Positions 1-10,439 of a stretch of 64,000 nucleotides of DNA are shown here, piece by piece; position 1 is the first letter of the stretch; the number at the start of each line of letters is the position of its first letter. The stretch is from assembly GCA_030374765.1 (NCBI GenBank), contig JARGXX010000106.1:248001-312000 (forward strand). Direction: 5' to 3'. The notes below the pieces were generated by a model, which did no database searches, was not told the DNA's origin, and worked only from the letters and a program-made list of their open reading frames with translations. The DNA comes from Agarophyton chilense (lineage: Eukaryota > Rhodophyta > Florideophyceae > Gracilariales > Gracilariaceae). The position numbers were made by a program, and so were the translations under genes.

Positions 1-400
1 ACTTATCCGCAATTCCATCATTTCCCCTTCATATAACGTTACCCGCACTGACGTAACAATAAACAAATACAAATCAGATCTCCGTCAATAGCAGAAAGAA
101 ATTTCCTGAGCGACGCACTCACCTCCTAAGCAGTTTACTTGATTCACATCCTTCTAGGAGGTTCCCCTCCCAACCCAATCTTTCCTCACCGTCGCTTCGC
201 AGCAGCAAACAAGAACATGTCAGATATCCTTCCTAAATCTCTACGAGACACCAGTAGCACTCGCACTCACCTTTAATTCAACGAATCCTGCCCTCCCATT
301 CCAATTTTCTGTCACTTCGCAGCCACAGTCAAAAATATATCAGGTCCCCGTCCAGATTGCAGAGCACAAAACGTAGCAAACTCACCTGTTCATCATAACG
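1..400. repeat. Degenerate tandem repeat, about 3 units
   Basis: Three diverged units recur at roughly 147 and 118 bp spacing. Each has an atcag-like core followed by tcc and tc (near 74, 219 and 340), and then the motif actcacc (near 116, 263 and 381). Read on the minus strand, each unit starts with GGTGAGT, which is also a consensus 5' splice-site sequence. No coding frame was recognised across the units. The similarity is patchy, so the repeat call is moderate and any splice meaning is speculative. Confidence 0.4.
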
Positions 401-1560
401 ACGGCCGCTGAAATAGGTTTCCCATGTTAGCAACAAGAAGGAGACCAAACAAACCAGTTCAACATAGCGCACCGCGTACCTCAGGATTGCAACCCACTGA
501 AAAGCCAACCCTTCACCCCACGCCGCATCAACCATCGCTCCTCTCGCTCTTCGCCCGCTCGTGCATGACCACAAACAGTTTCAAGGCCCCAGACCACCAT
601 AGACGACGTACACCCCAATCGCAAGCTGGTCAAACCGTCACCCCCCACACGGCACCCCATCACTTAACGCCCCGGTCGTGCTCCGCAGGCTCGCGTTCAA
701 ATAGAAACAGAGTCAGCACTTGTAAAACGCACGTGGAGACGTACATAATACCGCTTCTCACGCATTTAGAAAACGCGTAACGTTCACCAGGTCCAGAAGA
801 CATCATATCGCAGGACCTCGAGATCCGACAACCGCTCATCCGGCCACTACTGACAATCGACACAAGTACAAGCCGCCGCTAAAAACATATACAACTTTTA
901 ATATTTTCATTCAAACCCGATTCGTGCCTCGACACCACTACCCATATTTACTACTAGACAGACCTTGGTGCTTTAAGCACGTCTGCGCTATATCATTACG
1001 CAGGGCGCATGCTACAGAAATTTGAACATTTTTTTCCAGAAAACCCTTCAATCACCAAACACTAAAAGCACAAAATACCTTATGAGACCCGATTAAAAAA
1101 CCAGTAGAATCTCTAGCCAGATCAGACGTACACGCGACCTCTTGGGTTGACTGACGATAAACTTGCGCCGAGGGAAAACTCTTTTATCACCCAATAAAGA
1201 AAAGATCTTACAGAATTCCGTTTCCGGATCCTAACACAAGCAACGCCAATAAAACCTAATGGACAACGACCCATAAAAAGAAACCTCTTAAGCTCTGCGT
1301 CTCGTCGAATCTAGCGTTTAAAAAAAATTTCCTACTTGCAACAATCTAGCCAGCTCTCTACGTTCGTATGCTAATAGAACTACACTCCCTCACCGCTCGC
1401 GCTTAAACAAAAGGAATACTATTTGAAACAACAACATTTCTAAGGATTCATTGTAAAGCATTAATTAATTGTAATTTCACGCGAAGCCCATGCGAGCGCC
1501 TAAGTCCAGCTAGCCTTAGCCGGTTTAACCCATCCTCCGTCAAACCCATCTCCAAGCCAT
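401..1560. other. No supported gene
   Basis: Open frames here (for example 424-780) are low-complexity and resemble no family I know. From about 880 the sequence becomes AT-richer. No RNA gene or clear repeat was seen. Confidence 0.4.
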
Positions 1561-1712
1561 ACTACCCCAGGACCCAAGAAGTCCTGATGAGGTCCGAAAA
1601 TCAGAGTTTCTCAGAAGTTTTTGATTTTAAACAGAGCTTTTTGATTCTGATCAGTTTTCCGTCCAAAACTGAAATTGACCCACCGAGAAATCACTAAGTC
1701 CTGGAGCCTCCC

Positions 1713-2685
1713 TTAATTTCTACCCCTAGCTTCCTCTAGTGCTTGCACGTTCTCCCGACCCCCAACCCAAGCGGGTGGCGTAACGTTGAATAAAGTTGCT
1801 GCTCTGGCAATAACCGCCTCGAACTGAAGTCGCTGGGCGTCTGTCAAAGTTTTCATGAACCCATACAACTTGTGGGGCTGTATGTAGAGTTTAAAATTCT
1901 CATCTGATGTCCAACGACCTCTGTTCTTTATTTCATGGTTGGTGAGGCGACCATAAAGTTTATCGGTTGTGGCACCGCAAAAACGCAGCATGTGAAGGGT
2001 ACCACTTTGTGTTATTGAAGGTCGCGCAGCGGCACGCCGAAGATGCTCCCTAAATCGTGCTGGAGGTATTTTAAAAAGCTTATGTTCCCTTAATACCCTT
2101 TTCTTTTCTATCAATCGAGACCACAATACTGCCATAAAATATGGGCGTAATTTACTGTCTCGTTTCGGACGCGCTATGAAATAGAAATGTTCATGCTTCC
2201 ATAGTGCGGCCTTTTCTTTGATAGATCCAGTATCACGATATCGTCAATTCCTAGTCCCATAATATCCCCCAGACGGAGATATCCATCGAACAGCAGTAGT
2301 ACTCCCACGCCTATGTCCGGTTGCCCATACCGAACCAAGTCGAGTGCTATTGCGTAAGCAACCGGTTCGGGGCAAACCCCATGATGCTGTACCGGCCTAG
2401 CTTTTACCCACCCTTGGATACTTAGTCCCGACAAGGGTAGTTTTCCAACTAAGTTCGGGTAGAAGAATTCTAACCCTGCTTTGGTATGGGCCGCTTGGGT
2501 CCACTGAAAGTTTGGGTTTGCCCTGTGCCGCTCCACACAATACCTCGTGAACAATCTGTCCACTTCTTGTGCCGTAGAGTACCTTCTTTCAGAATCATCT
2601 AGTGTTTTCAACCATTCGACAAAGCGTTGCAAGTTTTTACGGTAATTTTGGAGAGTGCTTGGCTTTACCCTTTTTGTTGGCTAGC
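1713..2685 (-). pseudogene. DIRS-type tyrosine recombinase, one frameshift
   Basis: This is the C-terminal module of the DIRS-like element, expected to circularise and insert the cDNA. The N-terminal part (2685-2174) begins with a SAM-like core-binding segment (TLQNYRKNLQRFVEWL), and its frame overlaps the end of the RNase H frame. The catalytic part lies at 2135-1713: HMLR provides the H-x-x-R box, RGRWTS follows, and the nucleophile tyrosine is in KLYIQP. A one-base frameshift near 2200-2215 separates the halves; switching frame gives a continuous alignment through the RPKRDSKLRPYF stretch. Apart from that break all catalytic residues that I can place are present. The frame ends at a TAA (1713-1715). 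Confidence 0.8.
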
Positions 2686-4581
2686 CCAAACAGGCCTGGA
2701 GGGTTCATCAGCAGGATTATTTACTGACGGCACGTAAAATGCTTCCAGTCTCATGTTGCCAGCCAAGAGCAAAGCCGCGACTCTTCGACAAATCCAATTA
2801 AAACTGCACACACCGCTGCGTCTTTTCTTCAAGGCTCCAATAAGAGCCTGGTTGTCAATGAAGATTATCAGACGCTTGCCAAAATGTTTTCGTTGTCGAA
2901 GTGCCCACCGAAGCCCTAAAATGCACGCTTCCCCCTCGAAAATATGGATGGGTGATTTTTTATGCCATTTGTGTCTAATAGCCAGCTTCCATGGTTGTGC
3001 GTTAATCCATTTTACTTTATCATCCGCGGACGCTTTCTGCAGCCAGCGAGGGTCTTCTGTCGCCGTTTAAACGACGCCTCCTCCCCAGCAACTGGCATCA
3101 ACGCAAAGTACCGTCTCCGCCAATTCTCTAGTTAAATCAACGCGTATTAAGGGTGAGAGAGCAACGAGCAAAGATAATTCTTGCTTGGCGGCTTTTGAGG
3201 CCACCACGGACTCGTGTTCTGCTCGGCTCAACTTTTATACCGCGGATAGAACTGAGAACAGGGGACGGTGGAGCAACAAAAACCACGCCCACTTGCCTAA
3301 CAGACGCTGTAACATTTTCACATTCCATCTTCTCATACCTATGACCGCTTCCGTTAACCCTATTAGTTTACGCAACTTTACTGCGTCGGGCATCAGCAGG
3401 CCATTGAGGTGTAATTCAATGCCTAGGACTTCCGTAAACTCACTTTCTCCTGGCCACGATATTTTTTGTGGTTTGGAGGGCAGATTACTCTTCCTGGATT
3501 CTTCGACAACCACTCTCAGATTCTGTACGCTTTTCTCCAAACTGGTACCCAAAGAAAAATAATCATCAACGTACGCCCCATAACGGAAAGCCGAGACCTC
3601 GATCACATCCGGTATCCAATCCTCTTGTCTCAACCCGGCTCTCTCAAGCAGAAACCTGTGCACTTTTTAAGCTATGTAGACGGAATGAGACCATCCCATC
3701 GGCATGGAACAGACAACAGGGAACAACTGCGAGTCTCCAGAGCTGATACTGGGCAGACCAATTAACGTCCGTGACCACTCAGGCATCTTCATTCTGTGAT
3801 ACTGGTTGTCAACATCAGTTTTCCCTACATAGAGCTTAGTGTTCGAAGGCAGATAACGTCTAGCAAGGTCTGCTGGGTTGGGCAACTGTGTATCTGGGGC
3901 TGCGACAAATGCGTTATTAGCATTTCTCGCATCCACAATTAGGCGTTTACTGCCCTTTTCTTTCTTTGGGACCGCAAAGACCCCATTCGTTACTTCTGCT
4001 TGTTCCATTTGCAACGATATTATTCCCACTTCCTCCAGATTTTCAATAAGCCTTTTGTATGCTCCTCTTTCAACCCCACAAAAGTGCTTCTGGAAGGCCT
4101 CCCTTTCCCGTTTCGGTTTCACTTGTGAGTCTCGCGACTCATAAGCGACCCGAATTTCTTCTGGCAGCAATGTCAAGACGTCCGCAGACGCCGCCAATCC
4201 TTCGACCGGCAGTGACACCAGATCAGGGTTGATAGGCTCCCAGGAGTGCTTTTCACCATAATAAAATATGCCTTCATCCTCAACGACGGCAGCCGCCTCA
4301 TCGAAATAATTTCGGCGGCATGGTGCCTCCCCGATGTCTCGCAAGAAGGTGGTCGCTACCCGTTGAACCGCGTTTCTCTCCTCACCTTGAAGTTCTAGAG
4401 AGAAGACATGCCCGGCATATAGGCCATTCAGCCCTGCTACAAGTCTTCGAGTAACCGTGTCCAGCATGCGCCGTTTTGCGTAACGGTGCCTTGGTCGACT
4501 ATTCATACTAGCTTGTTCTTGCACATGCCCAGATCCACCTGGGATCGCCCACTGTAGGGGAAGCAAGTCCCGCATGTCCAT
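2665..4581 (-). pseudogene. DIRS reverse transcriptase-RNase H with in-frame stops
   Basis: This encodes the polymerase that copies element RNA to cDNA. In order, an N-terminal extension precedes RT motifs VFAVPKKEKGSKRLIVDAR and PMGWSHSVYIA, the catalytic YVDD (in AYVDDYF), and RNase H residues in CVDAS, FEGEA, IFIDNQALIGAL and NNPADEPSRP. Everything lies in one frame interrupted by TAA codons at 3669-3667, 3237-3235 and 3069-3067 (minus strand), and it ends at a TAA at 2667-2665. No frameshift was found in about 1.9 kb. Two of the stops sit where family members have Gln (VYIA-Q) and probably Tyr. The same frame also runs upstream into the gag ORF through further stops. Confidence 0.85.
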
Positions 4582-4782
4582 TACTACAAACCCCCCGAGC
4601 TGTTGTTGTTGTTGTTTTATTAAATGAACTCCCTAATTCGTCTGCCCGTCTCCCGGGGCAGACTTATCTTTTCGGGAGCGTCCCGCGAGTTCACGACGTA
4701 ATTTTGCAGATTTATGCAGCCTTCGTCTATATTACTCCGGGACTAACTCGTTGTCATCCTCCTCTAGCTCGCGAGCAGCATC

Positions 4783-5811
4783 CTAGTTGCCTGAGTTCTC
4801 CGCCATAATGACGGCTGCCAAGCGCCGTAGAGCGAATTCAACTGCCAATTCACGCCGGGTTCTCATGATCCCAAACAATCCAATGATACAGTCTACTATT
4901 TTAGCAAGACTTGCTGCCTCTCGCTTGCTTCGGAGATTTGTCAGAAGCCGAGCCTCCACCCACGCCGACACTGTCGGATAATTTGTGAGTGCTTTGCGGA
5001 GCATATTTTCCCCCAATAAGAGATCTACATGCAAAGACTGGTCCGGGAAAGGACGAGCTGCACATTTTTCGCAGAACTTTTTGTTGCTCTTCTTATTCTT
5101 GCTTGTAGCCACATCTGTATTGGCCTCCGGCTCCGAATCGGAAGAGCTCTCACCGAGATCCGGGCCGTGAAACCCTCCCTCAGCTAAAGCTCTATCCAAA
5201 TCCTTCGCTAGATCACGGCCGCCAGAACGCCGCTTCCCCTTCAACCGCTTGATCTCCCCTTCCAGCGCTCCTTGCTTTTCGAGCATCTTGGCCTGCCCTT
5301 TTTGCATAGCAGAAATGGCCGACAATATAGCACCCAGCGATTCAGTTTCCTTGAGCGTCTTTGGAGCCTCCTCAGCCTCAGAGCTATGAGAATACTCCTC
5401 GCCACTCTCATCTTCCTCGTCAGTGTCTTTTTGCCTCTTTGAACCACCCGATCCACCAGAAGTCTGTCCGGTTCCGTCCTCATTGCCGGTAACACTCATT
5501 GGGTATGTCCCATCTTGGATTCCCCATAGGAGATCATCGACACCTCCTTCTTTTGCGATCCCCGTCAATTCCTTTCTGAGAGCCTCAAGCAGGGCACGCC
5601 TACTAGTCGGTCTCTCTCCCAAATATTCGGATTCATTCGCCCCGAATCTCTCCCTGAACAATTTCAGGGCACCGCCGCCCTTGCCCTTGATGGCTTTCGC
5701 CAGGACAGAGCACAAAGTTTTATCTTTGTTTGTAGCAGGTCTATGCTGCTCTAAAAGGCTGACCCAAGCCAACCAGCAGGCTACTTTAACCCATAGCAGA
5801 GGCTTGCACAT
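4783..5811 (-). CDS. gag-like ORF of the DIRS-like element
   Basis: An open frame of 342 codons starts at the ATG at 5811 and stops at TAG (4785-4783). It is first in the element, upstream of RT, so it is expected to encode the structural protein. Residues about 110-160 are a Gly/Ser/Glu/Asp-rich acidic linker. Residues about 165-200 look like a short coiled coil (MQKGQAKMLEKQGALEGEI). A CEKC pair followed by a His lies near residues 247-262 and may bind metal. The C-terminus is Leu/Arg-rich and probably helical. Beyond the TAG the same frame continues with coding-like acidic then basic sequence (ELEEDDNELVPE) through TAA (4734-4732) and TAG (4635-4633) into RT, so the original gag-pol boundary is uncertain. 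Confidence 0.65.
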   Translation of the reverse strand: MCKPLLWVKVACWLAWVSLLEQHRPATNKDKTLCSVLAKAIKGKGGGALKLFRERFGANESEYLGERPTSRRALLEALRKELTGIAKEGGVDDLLWGIQDGTYPMSVTGNEDGTGQTSGGSGGSKRQKDTDEEDESGEEYSHSSEAEEAPKTLKETESLGAILSAISAMQKGQAKMLEKQGALEGEIKRLKGKRRSGGRDLAKDLDRALAEGGFHGPDLGESSSDSEPEANTDVATSKNKKSNKKFCEKCAARPFPDQSLHVDLLLGENMLRKALTNYPTVSAWVEARLLTNLRSKREAASLAKIVDCIIGLFGIMRTRRELAVEFALRRLAAVIMAENSGN

Positions 5812-6044
5812 TAAGGAGGGCTGCTCCCGACTGAGTGCGTGACCTAAAAAGGTCCAGCCGTCACCTGACCCCCATACTAGTGGAACTAGTTCTAGGCCTC
5901 GTATCCGCCAGACCCCTTGGAATCATCCTAGTTGTACATGGTCGGACCTTGTGATTGCGAAAATCACCAAGTCTTTTCTTAAAACTGTCCGTCCTGTCCA
6001 TTGCTCCACGTGTAGTATCTATGTAGATTGAAGGAGAAAAACAG

Positions 6045-6138
6045 TCCTGAGAGAGTTCTCCAATCAATCCGCAACAACACACACAAACAGCAAAACACCA
6101 ACAAACAGCACAACGACTTCTTTTACATCTCTCAGGAC
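6045..6138. repeat. Inverted repeat upstream of DIRS gag
   Basis: GTCCTGAGAGA at 6045-6055 pairs with TCTCTCAGGAC at 6128-6138, a perfect 11-bp inverted repeat with a loop of about 72 bp. It lies in the leader of the DIRS-like element. A related CAGGAC/GTCCTG palindrome lies beyond the recombinase near 1566-1584. It could be part of the circle-junction system used by DIRS elements, or just leader RNA structure. Confidence 0.5.
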
Positions 6139-6222
6139 TCACCCACACAGAGAATATAAAATTCTTCTCCGCAGCCCAGCCAGAATATTCAGAAAATTCC
6201 AAAATCCTGACCAGAACTGCAA

Positions 6223-6294
6223 AATTTGAATTCTTTCGCTTACTAGCGTTAGAAATCGTAACTGAAAACATCTGCTTAATAGCATCTGATTTCA
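6223..6294. repeat. 72-bp direct repeat, copy 1
   Basis: This matches 6586-6657 in the same orientation with only two visible mismatches. It contains the small palindrome CGCTTACTAGCG. It is far better conserved than other repeats in the window, so it is either recent or functionally maintained. It probably marks the 5' end region of the DIRS-like element. Confidence 0.8.
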
Positions 6295-6448
6295 TTGATA
6301 CGAGTAATCTTATCTTCTTGAATAAGTAACCCCCCTCGGGAACTCACCCTTACAGCTTAAAAACCTTCTCGGGCTTCACCGCGACGGAAATGTGAGAAAG
6401 ATGACATTATTTAAGACTGTATATTCTACATGACGCCTAATCAATTCC

Positions 6449-6571
6449 GGTCGTGCTCGAGGCATATAGTTTCGTCCTCATCACACTCGCAGTCTTTCAT
6501 AATTTAGTCATCAATTTAGTCTCTAAAACTGGTCGTGCTCGTGGGGTATTCCCCACATCACACTTGCAGTC
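6449..6571. repeat. Short tandem repeat, 82-bp period
   Basis: The block ggtcgtgctcg...cacactcgcagtc (6449-6494) recurs at 6531-6571 with moderate divergence. It lies between the two copies of the 72-bp direct repeat and so belongs to the same repeated leader or terminal region. Confidence 0.6.
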
Positions 6572-6585
6572 CCACCTTTCCCTTT

Positions 6586-6657
6586 AATTTGAATTCTTTC
6601 GCTTACTAGCGTCAGAAAACGTAACTGAAAACATCTGCTTAATAGCATCTGATTTCA
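6586..6657. repeat. 72-bp direct repeat, copy 2
   Basis: This is the second copy of the 6223-6294 repeat, offset by 363 bp. The interval between the copies holds the 82-bp tandem repeat. It is taken here as the approximate outer limit of the DIRS-like element. Confidence 0.8.
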
Positions 6658-6662
6658 CACCC

Positions 6663-7070
6663 ACCAAGGATCACTCCTTGACTTTCTCCGTTAGCCAGTT
6701 AATACTGCCCGGCCGGCACCGCGAGAAGGTGGAGATAAGATTCAAACCGACCATATAGAGGCGTCTTGGATTGTTTCACTCGGAAATAAAATTACCTACG
6801 CATTCGCTCGGTAATAAAACATTTTCATCAGTATATTGCAACCTCGAGCCTGGAAACACCGCTAATTTAATTTCCTCAGAAAATTGAAACAAGTCCCATG
6901 AATTCTTAAAAACACTCCAACAGAATAGAGATCATTGGCCTAAGGAGGCCTGATTATTTCCCTCTCCAACAGGGATTCCTCCCTGACTTACTTGGTTAGC
7001 CAGCTCAAGCTGCCCAGTCGACACCACGAGTAGGTGGAGTAAAGCTTTGGTCAACCAAACCCAGAGGCGT
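6663..7070. repeat. Diverged direct repeat, about 105 bp, 303-bp offset
   Basis: The segments 6663-6763 and 6966-7070 share the same series of motifs: a repeated tcctt/tccct dyad, gttagccag, ctgccc, gcaccgcgag/acaccacgag, aggtggag and agaggcgtc. Identity is roughly 65-70% by eye. No coding frame was recognised. These may be terminal repeats of an older element or remnants of the DIRS-like leader array. Confidence 0.5.
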
Positions 7071-7139
7071 CAATTTTTCGTCAATTCTCCGTGAATAATA
7101 ATCCCTTCGCAGGCTTTGGATTAAATCTTCAACGCTAGA

Positions 7140-8330
7140 CTAAATAAATTCTAAATTATGAATAGTAATACTATAAATAGCCCTAAATGGAGCTACAGTC
7201 GATGAACGATGCGGAGTGACGGCTTGATGTGATTCTGGAAGGGTTTGTTGCACTTCTTGTCTCCAAAAGTAGGGTGGTTGGGCTCCAGAAGAATGTTTGA
7301 TAGTGGGCTGCTGTCCATTTTGATAAAGCCCAGAGCCGACGACAAGCCCAAAATACTTCTTGAACCACAAAACAGAAACCTTATGTTCGACGCTGCTTCG
7401 TTCCCGGAAGTCCAATTGCCAGATATTGATTCTTTTTGAAGAGCTCAAGCTGGTTCGGCTGGCTTCCAAGCAGAACTGCAGGTTGAATTACAGCCCGAAT
7501 CCTAGCGTCGGTGTTTTCGAACAAGTTTCCAGAATTTGGATTGTTTTGAACAGGTTTAGTTGTCTTGCAATACCAAATACAGCAGACTGGCAGAAAAAAG
7601 CGCCAGGTTGTTAAATGTTTATTCCAAAACCACCACCAGAACCGCCTTCATATAATGTATTCCATAATCTTGTCGACAAGACTCCGAATGCAGTCGAATT
7701 CTGCCCGAAGACGCCGCCTTCCTGTGCACCAAAGCAACCAAAGCTTTGAACTAATACTCTGTTTCCGTTACCAATTCAAGAACCTCCAGATGATCTAAAA
7801 GAGTTTCTGCTACTAAAAATAGATGTATTACCAAACGCGCTGCTATAGCCGAAGCCGGGCTAGCCGGCACAATCAACATATTATCTCGTGTTTGGCTGTT
7901 GTATCCGAAGAGATCACCGCCAGTATTACCGGTGAAAGCGCATACCGAGACGAACACACCGCCACTCTGTTTCCGTGCAGGATGAGATTGACCAAACTCT
8001 GGGACAGATTTTTAGAAACCAGGGTTCTGCTTCTGAGCGCCCAAAAGACAGGAACCGCCGTCCAAGGCTGAAGAGGATTCTATGGCAAACTGTGAGGCAT
8101 CGAAAGCAGCGGTATGAGCAATGGCGATTTTTTCGAACGAGCTAGAACCAAATGCCATTCCCAAAGATTAAGAGAGCGGTCCGGGTAGCACAGTCATATT
8201 CAAAAGCGCCAGGGAAAGTAAAGCCTGAAGATTGGCCAAAGGCGCCGAAGGATAACTGTGACTGACCGAAGAGCGAGTAAGTCTTGGAGTTGGACGCGAT
8301 AGAAATCGATAGAAGCAAAAGAGAGGGGGT
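7140..8330 (-). pseudogene. FG-repeat nucleoporin relic
   Basis: FG nucleoporins line the nuclear pore channel and bind transport receptors through Phe-Gly repeats. Minus-strand translations give dense FG/GF motifs: LFGQSQLSFGAFGQSSGF (near 8290-8230), SAFGNTSIF, SFGCFGAQEGGVFGQNSTAFG, GSGGGFG and SAVFG down to about 7520, with Gly/Ser/Gln/Asn-rich spacers. The frame changes several times and stops interrupt it (for example the TAG after GNGIW-F). The lower end (near 7200-7150) has PFRAIYSI, faintly like the segment after the FG region in Nup98-type proteins, but the subtype is not certain. No folded domain could be confirmed. It is clearly broken, and no intact copy lies in the window. Confidence 0.6.
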
Positions 8331-8399
8331 TACTCGAATGGCAGATTGTGGCGCATGCGCTCGAGGACTCCGTGGTGAAGAGGGTGATGAGGACAACAC

Positions 8400-9730
8400 T
8401 GAAAATAGTGTAAGTCGTGCTGGTAACTTTCTCGAAAAAAGAGCGGATAATGGAGCACTGTTACAAGTCTATTTAAAAAGGAAATGGAACTCAGGCGTGA
8501 GCGGCAGGGCCTCAGCAGCAGCTGTCAGTGACTGTGTGGCTGCGAAGGTATGCGTGCCGCCAAGCCGTTGGGTGGCGGTTATGCGTCGGAAAAGTTGCCC
8601 TTTTTATTTTAACAGAGTTCCGTAGCGACGACGTTGGTCCAACTTCTCGACATAATGAATACTTTGCCTGCGTGCACGCCTCTGCACCGGATTGAACTTG
8701 AACGCTGCTCATGATTTATTTCAAACGCAAGAGACCAATCAGTCGAAATTTGAGCACCAAAAACATGACCGTCGCGGCGAGGGGCGGCGACGTGGCTCGT
8801 CGCTCGTGAAACGTGCAAAAATTTGCGCTTCGCCCCGAAGCGCAATGGACATCAGACAAAACTGCCCTTTGCCCACCTCAGGTGATATCCCATTGCCTGT
8901 CGTAAATCGCGACGCGCCGGCATACGCATCTCTTACCTACCTCTCTTCGTCCTCAGCCGTTGTGGCTGGGCATTATTCCCCGCTGTTCCCGCCCCTCTTC
9001 GCCCTACTTTCTAAATCACCGTTTCGATTGCGCGTCACCAATGTCTTCTTCTTCATATTAGGCTCCAGTTGAGTTTTAAAGTGCAAAACTTGCCCACTTA
9101 CGTTTTTAGTTCGACACTTCCGCCACTCTACCCTCTTATCCAGTGCAGTATTCTGCTTCTCCCTTTACTTTTAAATACGAAATACACGCGTCACAACTTA
9201 ATACTGCAATCTTTTCGGAATCAATGGGCTTCTATTCTGAGGTCGACGTCGTCAAAACACTTGGCAAGTATCTCGGGGCCATTTCAGACCGCTATTTATC
9301 GCTTGCGGCCGTGGTTCTTATCATTGAGAGCGCTCTTTCTCATCAGCACCAATCAATTTTTCAGCAACACGCGTCTGCAACCTCACACTTCCCTTACTAA
9401 TGCCAGCCGCTCTTTTTGCCACCCATACTCGTACTTCGAAGCGAACAAGGAGCACTACAGTCTCCGTATCACGTTCTTCACGCATTGAGGATAGTATTCC
9501 TGCGCCATTTCTTCCGCGTCTGTCAAACAACCACATCAGAAGCGCGATCGGAACCATAACAGCTGCTCGCTTGCCTCCACCTCTTTCACTCCTGTTAAGC
9601 TCAGCTTGAGTGTCACAGCCCCAGAAGAGTACTGAAGACCTCCTGAAGACCAAGCCATTCAATCTTCCTATCCTTGAAGCAACACAACCGCGTGCGAGGT
9701 CCTCCTGGAGCCTTTTACAACGCTATTTTT
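8400..9730. other. No supported gene
   Basis: Several open frames of 60-140 codons exist on both strands but look like composition-driven reading in C/T-rich DNA. One plus-strand stretch (9223-9400, starting MGFYSEVDVV) looks more protein-like than the rest, but I do not recognise it. Confidence 0.35.
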
Positions 9731-9739
9731 GATGGATTG

Positions 9740-10435
9740 AGAAGCGAAAAATCCAACTGAAAGGTTGGCAACGCAAAATTGATGAAGGGAATCAGAACAT
9801 TTTGACATTGGACGAACAGAAAGAGGTGCAAGGGAGTCCGACTCAGTCAGGTGTTGGAGAGGAAATAAGACCTTCAAGATTGCGAGCTAATGAGTTGATA
9901 TTCGACATTAAGAAGAGATTTTTGAAAGGGATGGGGATTCAAACGAAAAGCTTTTTGTGAACAAGACGATAAGACGAAGTAGAGAAGTGATGATCGTGTC
10001 TCTGGTATCAATGGCAAAAAAAAGTGGAGCCACTCTCGGAAAGAGAAGTAGTGATGGTCCCAAAAGATTGGAGAAAACTGTTTTAAGGTATACTGAGCCT
10101 CGGGTGGGTAACGAACTAGATCGACGTGGCAAATAAAAAAGCTGTGGTAGTCATGATGGAACCGATGAACTTGGGTTTAGAAAACGGAATTCAGGGGGTC
10201 ACATAGAAGTCCTGGTTCGTTCTCGTCAGCGAAGCCCAGGAAGAGCGGTTATATCGAAAAAGAAGTAGGGTTTAGAGGGACCTCGCCCGAGTGGTGCGGG
10301 TTATGATGTTATTTTTTCTGCGGGGCAGAAAAAAGGGCAGAAGAAACCAGCCGAGTGCTCATGCAGTAAGAAATTCCACGCGACAAGATTTTCGTTCGTT
10401 GTTGCGAAAGGGCAGGGCTGTGGAGTAATTAATGA
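9740..10435 (+). pseudogene. Unrecognised basic protein relic
   Basis: A plus-strand frame reads a plausible hydrophilic protein (KIDEGNQNILTLDEQKEV ... FDIKKRFLKGMGIQTKSF) to about 9958. After a one-base shift it continues in Lys/Arg/Ser-rich sequence (NKTIRRSREVMIVSLVSM, KKSGATLGKRSSDGPKRLEK) to about 10430, with two further stops. Sense-like character on both sides of the shift argues for an old gene. I do not recognise the family, and no domain or localisation signal was seen. Confidence 0.35.
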
Positions 10436-10439
10436 GGAC

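Larger units (their letters stand above)
1600..6657 (-). mobile_element. DIRS-like tyrosine-recombinase retrotransposon
   Basis: On the minus strand the order is gag-like ORF (5811-4783), reverse transcriptase with YVDD, RNase H (ending near 2665) and tyrosine recombinase (2685-1713). RT, RNase H and a tyrosine recombinase in place of a DDE integrase define the DIRS order. No LTRs flank it. The region upstream of gag carries a 72-bp near-identical direct repeat (6223-6294 and 6586-6657) and an inverted repeat (6045-6055 with 6128-6138). Downstream of the recombinase is another CAGGAC/GTCCTG inverted repeat near 1566-1584. Such split repeats suit DIRS biology, but I could not fix the exact termini, so both outer coordinates are approximate. 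The element carries six in-frame stops and one frameshift and is probably inactive. Confidence 0.85.

Noticed and set aside
424-780. 118-codon plus ORF
   Set aside because: Low-complexity Pro/Thr/His/Arg-rich reading without motif or neighbours.
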